Below are positions 45,009 to 56,597 of a stretch of DNA of 64,000 bases, piece by piece. Origin of the DNA: Ypsolopha sequella (Eukaryota; Arthropoda; Insecta; Lepidoptera; Ypsolophidae); the NCBI GenBank assembly GCA_934047225.1, contig OW203994.1, forward strand, positions 10,325,001-10,389,000, read 5' to 3'. The notes below the pieces were generated by a model that was given only the letters and a program-made list of their open reading frames with translations, ran no database searches and had not been told where the DNA came from. The translations under genes and the position numbers were made by a program. The first letter of the stretch is position 1. Each line of letters opens with the position of its first letter.

Positions 45009-45500
45009 TAAAAAGAAAAAAACCGGCCAAGTGCGAGTCAGACTCGCGTACCTAGGGTTCCGTATTGTGGATGATAAATTTAATTTACTATTTTTTTTCG
45101 TGAATTTCTCAACTGATTTATTTTTCCTGTAATCTTTACGTAAACACTATTACCATGATTTTTTTCATAATGCTCGGTCTACCAGTTTTGGAGATAAAGA
45201 CATAAATTTTTTTTATATCAATGTATTTTTACAATCAGCTTTTTGATATCTATAATTTGATACCCATATTGTATTTTTAGGATAACATTTTTTAGTTTTG
45301 TTTTGGAAATATTTTGAATAATTTCAATCTTTTTTTACATCGTGATATGTGGGCAAATAAATGCTATTTTTGTGCCAAATTTCATATCTTTATCTTTAAA
45401 GGTGCTAAAGTTATGAGGCTGTGACATACGGACGGACCGACAACGGGGTCTCACCATAAAGGTTCCTTTTGTACCTTTTAGGTACTACGGAACCATACAA
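45009..45500 (+). repeat. interspersed repeat with GGCCAAGTGCGAG start
   Basis: Starts AAAACCGGCCAAGTGCGAGT, then GGGTTCCGTATTGTGG. Ends ACATACGGACGGACCGACAA and TAGGTACTACGGAACCA. Same family as 11352-11985, opposite strand. Confidence 0.6.
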
Positions 45501-45947
45501 ATCATCAAAGGACATCATTCAGCGTTCATACATTTTTGGGCTAAATCTGAAAGTGCCGGCCAAAAAATAAAAATGTTATATTTCGATAAAATGTGACATT
45601 ATATTCATTTGTTGCTATGAGACCTAAGGTGTAGGGTCATTCTCTGCTTAGTTAGATGATTTCGAAAATTATTGTTTTTGTAATAATTTTCGAAAAAATA
45701 TCACATTACTGATGATTTATTGTGCAGAAAAGATGTTTTGAACCTATTTTACTATGAGATCAATGCACTAGGGTTATTCCCTGTACTCTTTCACCAGCTG
45801 TAAATGGTCATATTCATACTTTTTTGATAAAATAACCTGAATTTCACTTATCTAACTTAATAGTTAATTAATTAATTGGTTTAAATCTGAATAAAAAACG
45901 GTTACATGAAATAAAACATTTATTTGACAAAAAAAACAGTAAAAAGG

Positions 45948-47264
45948 TTAATATTCGTTCTGTCTGACTATTATATTTTCTAGACCATCTGCCGGTGGAA
46001 CTATGGTGGAATCATGCCGCGCAAAACCTATGTACCATATGATAGTCATAACGTGTGCACATCATCCTAATGTACGTCTTCCAATATTGCAGCTACAGTA
46101 GTAATGAGGAATTGCTTCTCTTCCAAGTAAAGTAGGCTCAATGGCGATGTATACGTAGTAAGTTTTGGCTTGAACGTGTCTTGACTGTATGCAACCTCTT
46201 ATAAGCCAAAGGTCTCTTCCATTAAGTTCCCGAACCTCTTGGGCTGGCACGTCCCCACCAAGCTCTATGATAAACGCACCATCAGATTGAATATGCTCCC
46301 CATAACAGCTTCGAGTCTGCTTTATTTGATAGCTGCCCAAGGTAAACAATGTCAGTTGCTCTTGCGTAAATCTGGGGAACTGGTCTAATTCTTGCGTATT
46401 GGCTGTCATCGACTAGAAATGTGCTCTCCTTCTGCTGTAGTTATTAGTGATGACAAGATCTGCTAATATATTAGGCAGAGTTATTCTTTCATTAATAATT
46501 CTTAAAAACTCATTAGCATGCACATTATTGTCAATCAGGACATGGAAGTCATTTATAAGAGCTGCAGCAATTCTAAAGTAGTTCATCATATGTCTTAGTG
46601 ATCGGTTACTGTGGACAACTTATGACTTTGACCACCCAACGATAAATGGTCACAAGCCGAGACTTATTGGCTTGGTCAGTGGTAAGCTGCAGTTTCCTTC
46701 GGTTCTTTGTCTCCGGCATATGTACTACGTAGCCGTAGTCTTCAAGGGGCCTCACCAAGTCCCCTGAATCCACGCTCTAAAATAAATACGTCTCCCAGCC
46801 TCAAGAACCAATGAAAAACGCCTTCTTCGTTATCTACCGTGTTGTTCATAATCACCGCATCAGAAATCGTTGCAGCATGAGGTCCAGAAACCTCTATTAT
46901 ATGACCATCACAGCATACATAATAACATTGGTGTGAGAAGGTGACGATACTTGTGACTATTATACGATTTCCGTTGGTAGAAATAGTTAGAGCTCTAGAT
47001 ATGAGTACCATCGAACATTGTCACAGCTTTCCTTTCATTGATTGGACTGTCTGGGTTGCCAAAAAGTATTTCTGCGACTATCAAGTTTCGTTGTACTACT
47101 TCCTCACGGGTCATGTGGTCGAAAGCAACTCGTGATGGCACATAGTCCGCCATCAATGCTTCAAGACCTTTCTTCAACATTCTTTGAAAAGTTGATTTGG
47201 ATATTTTGAATATTGAGGCTAATCTTACATTGGAATCTGCGGTCCGCATTTCAGAATAAAGCAA
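45948..47264 (-). pseudogene. DDE_Tnp_4-type transposase with C-terminal SWIM finger, degraded
   Basis: Three frames make up one ancestral protein. 46995-47264: helical DNA-binding part (SIFKISKSTFQRMLKKGLEA), then the first catalytic Asp in TMFDGTH. 46742-47011 (shifted frame): CCDGHIIEVSGPHAATISDA and VFILERGFRG, where the second catalytic Asp is expected in L(D)RGFRG but reads Glu. 45948-46409: RGCIQSRHVQAKTYYVYIAI, HYYCSCNIGRRTLG, then a TGA stop where a Cys codon is expected, and CAHVMTIIWYIGFARHD to TAA at 45948. The C-x-C...C-x-H pattern is a SWIM zinc finger. Such DDE plus SWIM proteins belong to the PIF/Harbinger-ISL2EU side of cut-and-paste transposases. Several stops and shifts make it inactive. 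Confidence 0.75.
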
Positions 47265-47670
47265 AGAATGACCCTACAGATTTTGACTCATAGTATCGAA
47301 TAAATACAATTACATATTCTAACGAAACATAACATTATTTTTGTTTGACCGGCACTTTCATATTTAGGAAAAATAAAATATAGATTTTTTCGAAATCATA
47401 TAGTAAAGCAGAGAATGGCCCTATAGATTTGGTCTTGCATTAACAAAAAAATATAATTACATATTCTAATGAAACATCACATTATTTTTGTTTGTTCGGC
47501 CTTTCATATTTAGCCCAGAAAAAAATATAAATTTTTCAAACTCATATAATAAAGCAGAGAATGACCCTACCGCTTTGGTCTCATAGTAACAAATAAATAT
47601 AATTACATATTCTAACGAAATATAACATTATTTTTAATTGGCCGGCACTTTCAGATTTAGCCCAAAATGA
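47265..47670. repeat. three tandem ~130-bp subterminal repeats
   Basis: Each unit starts near AAGCAGAGAATGACCCTA and includes AATTACATATTCTAACGAAA and a CGGCACTTTCATATTTAG-type end. Related blocks occur inverted at the other end of the element (45590-45800). They may be transposase binding sites. Confidence 0.65.
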
Positions 47671-47879
47671 ATGATGTCCTTTGAGAGTGCTGAAGATAAG
47701 AAAACAATTCTTTGAAACTGTAACGAGATGTTTTATTGATCGTACAGAACAACCAACTTTTGAAATTACGCAAAAAATGTAAACAACTCATGAGTCCGAG
47801 TATAACTGTACAACAGTAAAATGTAACAGGACTTACTCTTGCAGTCAGACAGAATGTATAGATATATAATGTACATATT

Positions 47880-47912
47880 ATGTAAATATATAATATATAT
47901 ATATATAAAAAA
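47880..47912. repeat. (AT)n microsatellite
   Basis: TATAATATATATATATATAT-type run between the transposon and the YqaJ exon. Confidence 0.8.
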
Positions 47913-48005
47913 TAATGCGATTGTATCTACGTATTATTATTTTTTTGTAAGCGTAAGTATGAATCGTATGTAACTAAGTGATTAAATAAAATTTCTTAAC
48001 TTCAG

Positions 48006-48300
48006 TTTATCAAATCTTCGTACTGAGCAGGGCACCTTCGCATCGAGACAATGTATAGAGGCAACAAGTACGACAAAACTCGATAAAAACAGTAATTGGT
48101 ATTACCAGGTACAAGGACAGCTTTACGTGACAGAACGGCGATTATGTCTCTTTGGCATTTGGGTAGGAGATAATGAACTTGTACATATTGAACGCATAAC
48201 AAGAGATGATGATTTTTGGATGACGAAGATAGAGAGGAAGCTAATACAATTTTATATAAAATGTGTAATACCAGAGATAGTGAAAGTGATAGTGAAATGA
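48006..48300 (+). pseudogene. YqaJ-type nuclease exon (transposon-derived)
   Basis: A good acceptor (AATTTCTTAACTTCAG, ending 48005) opens a 98-codon frame to TGA at 48298-48300. It reads NWYYQVQGQLYVTERRLCLF, GIWVGDNELVHIERITRDDD and FWMTKIERKLIQFYIKCVIP. The Y-Y-Q-V-Q-G-Q-L motif, the ERI-RDD-FW block and the FY...C..PE end are hallmarks of the C-terminal half of the YqaJ exonuclease domain, a PD-(D/E)XK nuclease fold related to lambda exonuclease. The N-terminal half with the catalytic acids was not found upstream. ISL2EU transposons encode such a nuclease beside a DDE transposase, and a DDE element ends only about 320 bp away. The minus-strand frame of 154 codons over this region is a shadow. 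It may be a live exon of a host-captured gene, but a fragment is more likely. Confidence 0.65.
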
Positions 48301-48309
48301 GTTTATTTG

Positions 48310-48940
48310 CCACAGAACACATAAAAAAAGAAGACACAGTACAACACAAAACAAAATTGCAAAAAGGAGCAAGCTTATCAAATGTTACACGTTGAAGTAA
48401 CTTGCAGCTCTGATTTTCAGTTTGCCACATATGAACAAAACACAATAGCAAATAGAAGTAAAACATAATAATTAATAATTAAAAATTTTAACTAGTACAA
48501 TTATACTATTGACTAAGAAAATAATGAATAATAATAATTTATTCATAAAAATAATATTGAATACTTAATTGAAATAATATTGAAAACACACAAAAAATTA
48601 TTAATTTGACAAAGAATTAAAAATAAAATAATTACAGTCTATTATACAATTTATTCACAAACATAATCAACGTATTTTTTTTAGATATCGTGCTCAGAAT
48701 AAGTATAACTTTAAAATAAAATAATATTTTACTGCAAATACGCGTTTACGTTCTATGGTTTATTTTTTACTTTTAAACATAGTGACGTAGCTCAAAAAAT
48801 CTCATAAAATCGGTTAGTTAATCGATTATTCTCTTGTGTACCGAGGTCGTAAGAAATAAAAATCTACTAAAAATATGGTCCACCTCGCAATCACCATGGT
48901 TACCATGGCAATCACGATCAGCCATATTGTTTGTCTGTTC
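48310..48940. other. no recognised gene
   Basis: AT-rich. Includes an ACCATGGTTACCATGG palindromic spot at 48893. Nothing could be assigned. Confidence 0.3.
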
Positions 48941-48949
48941 AGTACGGTG

Positions 48950-49435
48950 CAGAAGCCTTGTATACGTTGCGTGCGTGTGATTTCTTCTTGCTTGACCACT
49001 AAAAGAACAGTGTTGGGCAGTCAAGCGCTGGAGTTGGTGGTACGCCTACAACATTACTTTGAATGTGAGTTTCAGAATGGTAGTCCACTCTTTCGTTATC
49101 AGTCGAAAAACTGTTTCCCAAATAAGTAAGGAAAAGCATGGTAAAGATATACCAGAAGATAATAAATTAAAATCGCCACTTAAGAAAAAAGTAAGAAGGT
49201 CGATAGTCACACAAACAAAATGCTGTCGTTGTTGCAAGAAGCATGCTATAACGTTACTGCTGCGAATTGGAATAGTGTGGTTTTACGAACATTAAATCTA
49301 AATTTCGCTGATTGGGACCGAGATGTGCATATCGATGCCCTAATAGATAACCAAATTATTATAAATACGGTGGATCCTACAGACGATGGTGACAATGAAT
49401 ATGATGCAACGATTTTGAATAGCGAGCACGCATAA
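48950..49435 (+). pseudogene. DDE_3-like transposase remnant, core deleted
   Basis: Plus-strand frames in succession: 48990-49090 reads QALELVVRLQHYFECEFQNG then SPLFRYQS. After a one-base change near 49102 comes KTVSQISKEKHGKDI and LKSPLKKKVRRS. After a further join near 49215 comes EACYNVTAANWNSVVLRTLN, DRDVHIDALIDNQIIINTVD and a short acidic tail ending in TAA. The first part resembles the N-terminal helix-turn-helix of IS630/Tc1-related insect transposases. The last part resembles their C-terminus (conserved Trp and acidic helix before an INxxD end). The catalytic DDE region between is absent, so this is a deletion derivative. Family assignment is tentative. Confidence 0.45.
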
Positions 49436-49439
49436 GTCG

Positions 49440-50055
49440 CATGCTGATAAAATTGAAAAATAATAGTATTTAATCAAATTAAAAAACTTGACTAAGTAAC
49501 TTTACCTCGTAAATGGAATAGACTGTAATGGATGTCATGCAAAAAAAAATTAGAGAGAAAAGACATGTTCAGAAATGGAATTAATAAAAATAGAAATTTA
49601 CAAATAAAATAATAAAATAAAACAACAACATGGTATAGTAAACCCACGGTATACACGCGGGATGCCTATAAGAACTCTGACTTTGCATGACAATAAAAAT
49701 AATATTTAATAAGAAAACGTGGATCCTTCACCTATCTCAGAGCAACAATCAAGCTATGACACCTCGCAACCGGGTCCTAGCACTAGCACACATACAACTG
49801 AACAAATCGTGCGACTAAAAATACCGAGTGGGCGAATTTAAAGTATGAAATCGAAAATACTTCACCAAAAATAAAAAAATAGGTGCGACGAAGAGCGAAG
49901 CAAGAAGGAGCGAGTTAGGTTTACATGTAATACCTATAAAATAAGGAGCCGAGCGAAGCGGAAAAAAATTGGGTTTTTTCGAATCCATTTACTCCACTAT
50001 AACGTCATCTACCTATTTCATTTTTGGGTAAATGTTTATTGAGTATTTGATTAAA
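49440..50055. other. no recognised gene
   Basis: AT-rich; no frame or clear element. A short stretch CGACGAAGAGCGAAGCAAGA (49885-49950) has an AGCGAAGC repeat feel. Confidence 0.3.
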
Positions 50056-50059
50056 ATTC

Positions 50060-50372
50060 TCACTGAAGGAAAACGCGATTGGATGAAATTTTCTTGATAG
50101 AATTTAATTCCGAAAGGACCTCTAAATTGTTTTATTTTTTCATGTAATTCTGAAATCCTGACTAATTTCATTGTCAAATTGCATTCAAAATGTGGATATT
50201 ATGTATTTGTAAAGTCTCCTTGAAAAACAATTTGACAAAATTGCTTAGTACATTTTATATTAATAAAAAACTGACTTCTTTACTACTTTTCCACGAATCC
50301 GTCCCACTCGCACTGAGGGTTTTTTCGCATATGGAGTAACAGGGACGCTAAAACTTTTACGTAGCGCCTTAA
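50060..50372. repeat. interspersed repeat family B, copy 2
   Basis: GGAAAACGCGATTGGATGAA, TTTTCCACGAATCCGTCCCA and CGCATATGGAGTAACAGGGA match 26600-27040. Confidence 0.6.
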
Positions 50373-50573
50373 AATGAAATTGACACTAAAATAGAAAATT
50401 GTTCGCCTGAAAATTATCAACTCAACTCAAATTTGTAATTTCAAGTCGCCGTTTACAACATTTTTATTCGCTCACAATCTTTCGCCCACTTAGTATTTTA
50501 GTACGCTATATTCAGTATTTTTGACACCATATATTTGAATTTATATTCGCTCATTTAAATACTACGCCTATAA

Positions 50574-50715
50574 TTTTAGTTTTAGTGCCGTCGAAACCTA
50601 AATTATTCCAAAGTAATTTAGCTTCTATTTTTAATACTTATGAACTATTTTGTAATAAACAAAATTTAGTTTTGACAGCTCCTAGATTACAACGAAAGCC
50701 TTCAGAGTCAGCTTT
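50574..50715. repeat. foldback fragment, relative of 53331-53505
   Basis: TTTTAGTTTTAGTGCCGTCG, TTATGAACTATTTTG and AAAGCCTTCAGAGTC blocks are shared with the 53.3-kb foldback. Confidence 0.5.
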
Positions 50716-50719
50716 GTTA

Positions 50720-51070
50720 GCTCATATGGTTACCAAGTGTATTAAATATTTTTAGCTGTACTTCCAAATGTTTTACAAGAGCGTGCTTAGATATTACTCA
50801 TATGATCCAATGTAATAAACTCCCCTATTTGTACTAACTCGGTTTTTTAGTAGGAATAATTTATGTTGGTTCATTTATCGGAATCAATTCTTATTAGTAC
50901 GAAGTACATTTACTGGCCCCGAACCTATTTTAATGTACGGCGGTCGGTGTCGAGTCACGTGAGGTCACGATTATAGCCGCTCAGTTGCATCGTAAATAAA
51001 TACGTCGCGGTGAATTGGCGGGGGCTGAGGTAGCGATAAATACCTACAGGTCCCGGATAACCTGCCCTTA
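50720..51070. other. no recognised gene
   Basis: Unassigned spacer with a short GC-richer part near 50930-51060. Confidence 0.3.
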
Positions 51071-51074
51071 AGTA

Positions 51075-51671
51075 TCGTTGGCGTCCTTTGGCGAAGCCGA
51101 AGGCCGGGCTGCGTTTTCGAAAGACACCATTTTTTGTTCTCTGAATTAATCCTCTGCTAAAGGGTCTTTGTCGAGACCGAAAGCGATGCCACGTTTCCAA
51201 ACGAAAAATTTTTTTTGGTTACTGATTTGATTTAAAGTAGTGTATGTCCTATTTCAGGTCTAGAACTTCATTTAAAGCAGTTTCAGCCCTATCAGTTCGG
51301 GAGGAAAGGCGTGAAGATGTGCATCACTTTTCTATAGGAACTTGACACCCGAACTGATTAATGGGATAAAAAGTGGTCTACTATGTCCTATTCCAGGTCT
51401 AGAACTACATTTGTGCAAAGTTTAGCCTAATCGGTTCAGTAGGTACGGCGCGGCGTGAAGGAGTAACAGTACATCACTTTTCTATAGGAACTTGACACCC
51501 CATTGCCATCCTATGGGAACTGATTTATCGGATATAAAATAGCCTTTGTCCTATTCCAGGTTTAGAACAACATTTGTGCAAAGTTTTAACCCAATCGGTT
51601 CATCAGTTACGGCGTGAAAGAGTAACAAACATCCATCCATCCCAACTTTCGCATTTATAATATTAGTTGGA
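51075..51671 (-). mobile_element. Helitron remnant with satellite monomers
   Basis: The 5' end TCCAACTAATATTATAAATG is at 51671 on minus, next to a short GGATGGATG run and CTTTCACGCCGTAACTGATG. Two internal copies of the CTATAGGAACTTGACACCC block are present. Satellite monomers at 51075-51205. The 3' hairpin end is lost. Confidence 0.6.
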
Positions 51672-51854
51672 TGTACCGAACATGAGAGGAGTGCATCCGC
51701 AAGACGAAAAAACATTAACTCATCCCTTAAATTTTTATGGACATCAAAACACTTATTTTCTATTCCTTTTATTGGATTTAGAAAGTACCTGCGAAAGTAA
51801 ACACACTTCTAATACTTGCAATTTGTGAAGTACCTACATTAGGTCACTTCTAAT

Positions 51855-52485
51855 TATACAGTGTGTCCCTCGTAAAAGTGCACATCCGAAAAGGGGTGAA
51901 ACTAGACCTTATTTTATCGACAAAAAAATGTTTTTGTTTTTTTTAGAAAATCTTTGTTTTGTAAATTTACGTTTTAAAATTTTTTTTGCCTACCGTGGAG
52001 ACTATGTATAAAATATGTCATAACTTTTGATCTACCGCGAGTAATGCAATGAAATAAAACTGTTATAATCCTTAAAAAATAGACGTCCCATACCAAAACA
52101 AAAACAAAACATAATCAACTACCATTACCATAAAAATAATATCCTAAAAGATTATTTCATTAATTTTTCCGTCTTTTTTTTCAATAATAGTCAATTTTTT
52201 CAAAATAATGTCCCCGTTTTACTATACTTTTATTCCTATTTATCATTGCCTATTCCATTATCTTTCTAACAAAAAAAAATACAACATTCTATCATAAATA
52301 CAATATTTTCTACGAGCGGTTAACCAAAGGCACTGCGCTCGCGTCCCATACAAAGATACCCAGGTGGATAATTTTTTCAAGATAAAAAAAAAAGTTAAAA
52401 AAAAAAAACTTTGTTTTTGTCGATATATTTAGATCTAGTTTCACCCACTTTCGGATGTGCACTTTTACGAGGGACACACTGTATA
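51855..52485. mobile_element. foldback/MITE, ~630 bp, ~50-bp TIRs
   Basis: The left end reads TATACAGTGTGTCCCTCGTA and AAAGTGCACATCCGAAA. The complement ends at about 52485 with CACACTGTATA. Non-coding interior. Confidence 0.75.
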
Positions 52486-52493
52486 GCCAAAAA

Positions 52494-52678
52494 TACATAC
52501 TGAAGACTCGGTAAGTGGTCAGTGACCCTTTTTGAGAAAAAACACAACAAAAACAATAGGTTTCCTATACTAATTGACTTCTTAAATTAGTATAGGGCAC
52601 AAATTTTGTTTTGTGTTTTTCGCTAAAAGGGTCATTGAACCTTGGTCTTGACCACTTACCGAGTCTCCCGTTTATACG
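52494..52678. mobile_element. family A MITE relative, copy 7
   Basis: Arms contain ACTGAAGACTCGGTAAGTGG and complement CCACTTACCGAGTCTCCCGT, with AAAAAGGGTCA inside. It directly follows the 51.9-kb foldback. Confidence 0.55.
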
Positions 52679-52679
52679 G

Positions 52680-53330
52680 ACGGATAGACGGACAGCCTAA
52701 ATAACAAATTTAGTCATTTTACTTTGAAAATGAAGGACTTTCCAAAGACATCTTCATCTCCCTTTTCACCCCTTCTTTGGGGTTGGAATTATCACAAACG
52801 CTGAGACACGTATAAAGTAATTTTCAATTGGCAGTATAAACACAAAATTTAAAGATCCTAACTTCGAACAGACGAACTTTATAATAAAGAACTTTCATAT
52901 CTACAAACCTTTTTTTTTTTTTTACCAACATCTAGACCTAGCCGAGCCCTTTTCTTAGAGTACTGTAACATATAGCTAGGCAATATGTTAGGTTTAGGTA
53001 AGGCTAGGTTTTATAGGTAGGTTAAAGGACTATTTGTTCGTGTTTAGTTGGCAATCGATAACCTTTATGGATCGACATACGTCGCATTGACTGAATTATT
53101 TCGTGTTTTCCAAAAATAAATACAGATCGAGTATAAAATATCTTTCAGACAAAACACAAATGGGCCTGTAAAGTTTTGACACTTTCGGCAGACAGATCTC
53201 GTTGAGACCTTTTCCTAGACACCCATCATCATGGGTCTAACCCCAGCCGTTTGGGAGATACAGGCCGTCAAAGATTTGACATAAAAAAAAACTTTTTTGG
53301 CATCCCGTGGTCCATCCCCTAGGGATATAC
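52680..53330. other. no recognised gene; repeat debris
   Basis: Includes a GGACGGATAGACGGACAG spot and a TTAGGTTTAGGTAAGGCTAG stretch. No coding. Confidence 0.3.
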
Positions 53331-53505
53331 TGTAGCCGATTCTGAAGGCTTTAACTTTAGTTTTAGTACTCTCAAAACTAAATTTTCATCGTTGCAAAAT
53401 AGTTCATAAGTGTGAAGAACAGAAGCTAAATTACTTTGGAAAAATTCAAGTATTGACAGCACTAAAACTAAAGTTAAAGCCTTCAGAAACGGCATTACTA
53501 CCTTC
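53331..53505. repeat. foldback, ~40-bp arms
   Basis: CTGAAGGCTTTAACTTTAGT at the left pairs with ACTAAAGTTAAAGCCTTCAG at the right. A related piece lies at 50574-50715. Confidence 0.7.
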
Positions 53506-53529
53506 CGTTCCAAAGATATTTTGCTTGGA

Positions 53530-53595
53530 TATAGATAGATAAAGATAGATAGATTGATAGATATATTGTGGATATATAGATAGATAGATATCTCA
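53530..53595. repeat. (GATA)n-rich block
   Basis: Imperfect GATAGATA repeats with interruptions. Confidence 0.7.
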
Positions 53596-54163
53596 AAAAA
53601 AAAAAAGGAACCCTAAAAGGATCACTTGTGTGGCTGTCTGTCTGTCCATCTGTTACAGCCGATTTGCTCCAGCACACATACTTTCAAGAATTTTCATGTC
53701 CACTATATTAAATTTCATAATCGATGCCATTTTCCTAATCAACGTCCCAAAAAATCATAAAAGCGACACCCATATTGATATTTACACTTTTCAACCCTAT
53801 CGCACCCCAACAGGGGATGATGGTATTTCACGTCCACTACATTGGATTCAGAAATCTTTGCTGTTTTCGTAATCAGCGACCCGATAAACCACTCAAACGA
53901 TACCCATGTTGATTTTCAGAATTTTTCACCCCATTTCCCCCTTTTAGGGGTTGAATTCTGAAAAAACCTGAAACACATGTTTACTCATTTATGAATAGGA
54001 GTACTCCTGTGAAGTCTCGAATAAAATAGTCTAACTAATCTTGTTTCCATATAATCATGTTTTTGAAAAATCCTTTCTTAGTGGATGCCTACAATATATA
54101 AGGTATCTATATGCAAAATTTCAAGTCTATAGGACCAGCGGTTTAGGCTGTGCGTTGATATAT

Positions 54164-54201
54164 CAGTCAGTCAGTCAGTCAGTCAGTCAGTCAGTCAGTC
54201 A
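54164..54201. repeat. (TCAG)n microsatellite
   Basis: Nine to ten TCAG units. Confidence 0.85.
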
Positions 54202-54409
54202 GGACTTTGAATTTTATATATACAGATATAAATTATGTTTAATTGGGTTTAATGTTAATTATGTAAGTATTGTAATGGTGAATAAATGTTTTATCTATCT
54301 ACCTATCTAAATAATTAAATACTTGTAATTTTCAGACTTTTCCTATGTGTGTACTATAGGACCTACCTGTAAACGAAATTTCAAGTTTCTAAGACCATTG
54401 GATGTGCCC

Positions 54410-54676
54410 TATAAGTTTTCCCTTGCGAGTGTCAAAAATTTGTATAAAATTGATTAGTAAAGTGCAATAACTTTTTTTGGCGTCGAGTTAGAAGCCTGAT
54501 TTTTTTTTACAGCACCATGAGGGCGTAGAATTCTGTAGGTTTTAGTTTCAACTTGATATCTCATACGTACGGGGCCTGAGGAAAAGGGTCGTGACAAACA
54601 GACAGACAGACAGACGGACAACAAAGTGATCTATAAGGGTTCCGTTTTTTCATTATTGGGTACAGAACCCTAAAAG
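54410..54676. repeat. interspersed repeat with CAGACAGA block and GGGTTCCG end
   Basis: ACAGCACCATGAGGGCGTAG, AACAGACAGACAGACAGACG and AAGGGTTCCGTTTTTTCATT ending GTACAGAACCCTAAAA. The arrangement is that of common lepidopteran repeats. Confidence 0.5.
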
Positions 54677-54679
54677 AAA

Positions 54680-55438
54680 AAATCAACTAAATAAAATAAG
54701 GAAAATACAATTTTTCATAAATAAATCAAGTTTGGCTTACTTTCAAAATTATCCAGAAGACCTTATTTTGCTATTGTACGATATTTATTTGATCTAAAGC
54801 ATTTTAAAGTTTTTATAAGTATATGTATAGGACGTTTATGAGAAATTATATCAGTTTTTTTATCTTTTCAAAGTTATTTTGTTGACCTTTAAATAACCCA
54901 GCTTTAAAATATTTCAAATTATTTCGTATCATCTCAGAAAAATCCACGGCATGTCCTATTGTATTTACAACATTCAAAATACCTACTAAGTTGACTTTTC
55001 CCATAAAAATCAGTGTAGTAAAAGCCATAAATTTGAAATTACATACCTAACTGACGCGACTGTACCTAGTAAAATTTGCGATAACACATCCATGCTTTAC
55101 AAAATCTACACTGAAGTTCAGAAAAAAATTTAAAAAATCAAACAGAACAATGTAAAGTTGCTTTTAGGACATATAAAAATTTTAGAAAAATGTATAATTT
55201 GGAATACTAACTTGTTTTATGAACGCCGAGCTAAAGGTAAACATAGTCGATATTTTTGTCTCCGTGATTTTTTATTGTCATTCGACGCGCACAAATTCAC
55301 ACAAACAACCAACCACCGAACTCCTCACCGCGCTCCACACCACTGAAGTTGTTATAGCATTATTGCTCTATTATAATTATAATGCATGAATGACACTCCA
55401 GTGCATGCTGAAAAGGGACCTATAGCAAAGAATATAAA
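54680..55438. other. no recognised gene
   Basis: AT-rich; frames on either strand lack protein-like features. A small palindrome TTATAATTATAATGCATGAA near 55372. Confidence 0.3.
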
Positions 55439-55441
55439 CTA

Positions 55442-55801
55442 CTAGCTTTTGATCGCGGCTTCGCCCGCGTTGATCAAGTTTTTGTATAGTCGTATCGAAT
55501 CCCATCCCATCCTATCCCACTAATGCCATTATCCCATCCCATCCAATCCCCACTATCCCATCTCACTAATATTCAACGGCGTGAAGGAGTAACAGTACAT
55601 CACTTTTCTATAGGAACTTCACACCCCATTGCCTTCCAATGGGAACTGATTTATGGAATAAAAAGTAGCCTATGTCCTATTCCAGGTCTAGAACAAGATT
55701 TGCACAAAGTTTCAGCCTAATCGTTTCAGTAGTTTCGGCGTGAAGGAGTAACAAACATCCATCCATCCATCCAAACTCTCGCATTTATAATATTAGTAGG
55801 A
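55442..55801 (-). mobile_element. non-autonomous Helitron, 360 bp, complete
   Basis: Minus orientation: 5' A|TCCTACTAATATTATAAA (55801) and 3' hairpin CGCGGGCGAAGCCGCG then ATCAAAAGCTAG|T at 55442. Insertion between A and T with no duplication, 5'-TC, 3'-CTAG and a subterminal hairpin are the defining Helitron features. Confidence 0.8.
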
Positions 55802-55883
55802 TTAGTAGGATTACTCCGTAAAGAAGCGACACTCACCTCCCCCCGCGATCAAATCAGGTGCACGATCGTGTGCATACAGTACT

Positions 55884-56597
55884 CAGTAGGGCCATAGATA
55901 AATAAAGGAAGGATAGATTGCTCACTCCATACATTAGAACAAAGCCCGCGTAAATCTTATTATTTTCGCCGGTACCTAGTAGTTCGACTTATTATTTTTG
56001 ATGTCGCTACTATACTAGATAAATTGTAACATACCTAGTGCCTTCTACCGAACAGTTGAAACGAAATTCGATGTGTGTGTGTGTGTGTGTAGCTACTATA
56101 CTGCGCCCACAAAAACAAAAATTTGCTAGAATACGACAATACGCGAAACATGGCATACGATAAATCTGAGGATAAATCGCTCAACCGTGCATGACAGTTG
56201 AGTCAAAGAGTAAAGTTATATACCGGTTTGTATGAGTAGTGTGTGTTAAGGTAAATAAAGCGTATTTTAATGCACATATTTTGTTTAATTGATCGTTGTG
56301 CGCCATCTACCGGAATCCTGAATAACCATCTGCACGCTTAGTTAGATTGCCAGCTTACCACCGAAAGTTTAATGAAAAAAATGTTAAAAACACCTGAATA
56401 AGAATTCACTATTTATTCATAAAATAAATAAATATGATGAACCAGAACAGTAAAATGCTATATTTCGTCGATTTCAGACAAATTTTATTTCCAGCGAGAC
56501 AAGTAACGCCATCTAGCAACGTCATCTTTAGTATTGCGAACAGTACAAGGAGTTAGCAATCTATCCTTCCTTATTTATCTATGGTAGGGCTCAGTGT
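55884..56597. mobile_element. foldback/MITE, ~714 bp, ~48-bp TIRs
   Basis: The left arm includes GGCCATAGATAAATAAAGGA and AGGATAGATTGCT. The right arm is the complement to about 56597. The interior holds a short (GT)n at 56071-56090. Confidence 0.7.

Larger units (their letters stand above)
45505..47684 (-). mobile_element. DDE transposon, ISL2EU/Harbinger-like, 2.2 kb
   Basis: TIRs TCAAAGGACATCATTCA and TGAATGATGTCCTTTGA, followed inward on both sides by TGGGCTAAATCTGAAAGTGC and complement. Codes on the minus strand for a broken DDE transposase with a SWIM finger. No clear target duplication was found. Confidence 0.75.

Noticed and set aside
45711..45737. Additional hammerhead core (CTGATGA ... 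GAAA)
   Set aside because: The segment between CTGATGA and GAAA does not form a stem and no stem I pairing is present.
48002..48466. 154-codon minus-strand frame as a membrane protein
   Set aside because: It is antisense to the YqaJ exon, whose motifs on the plus strand are specific.
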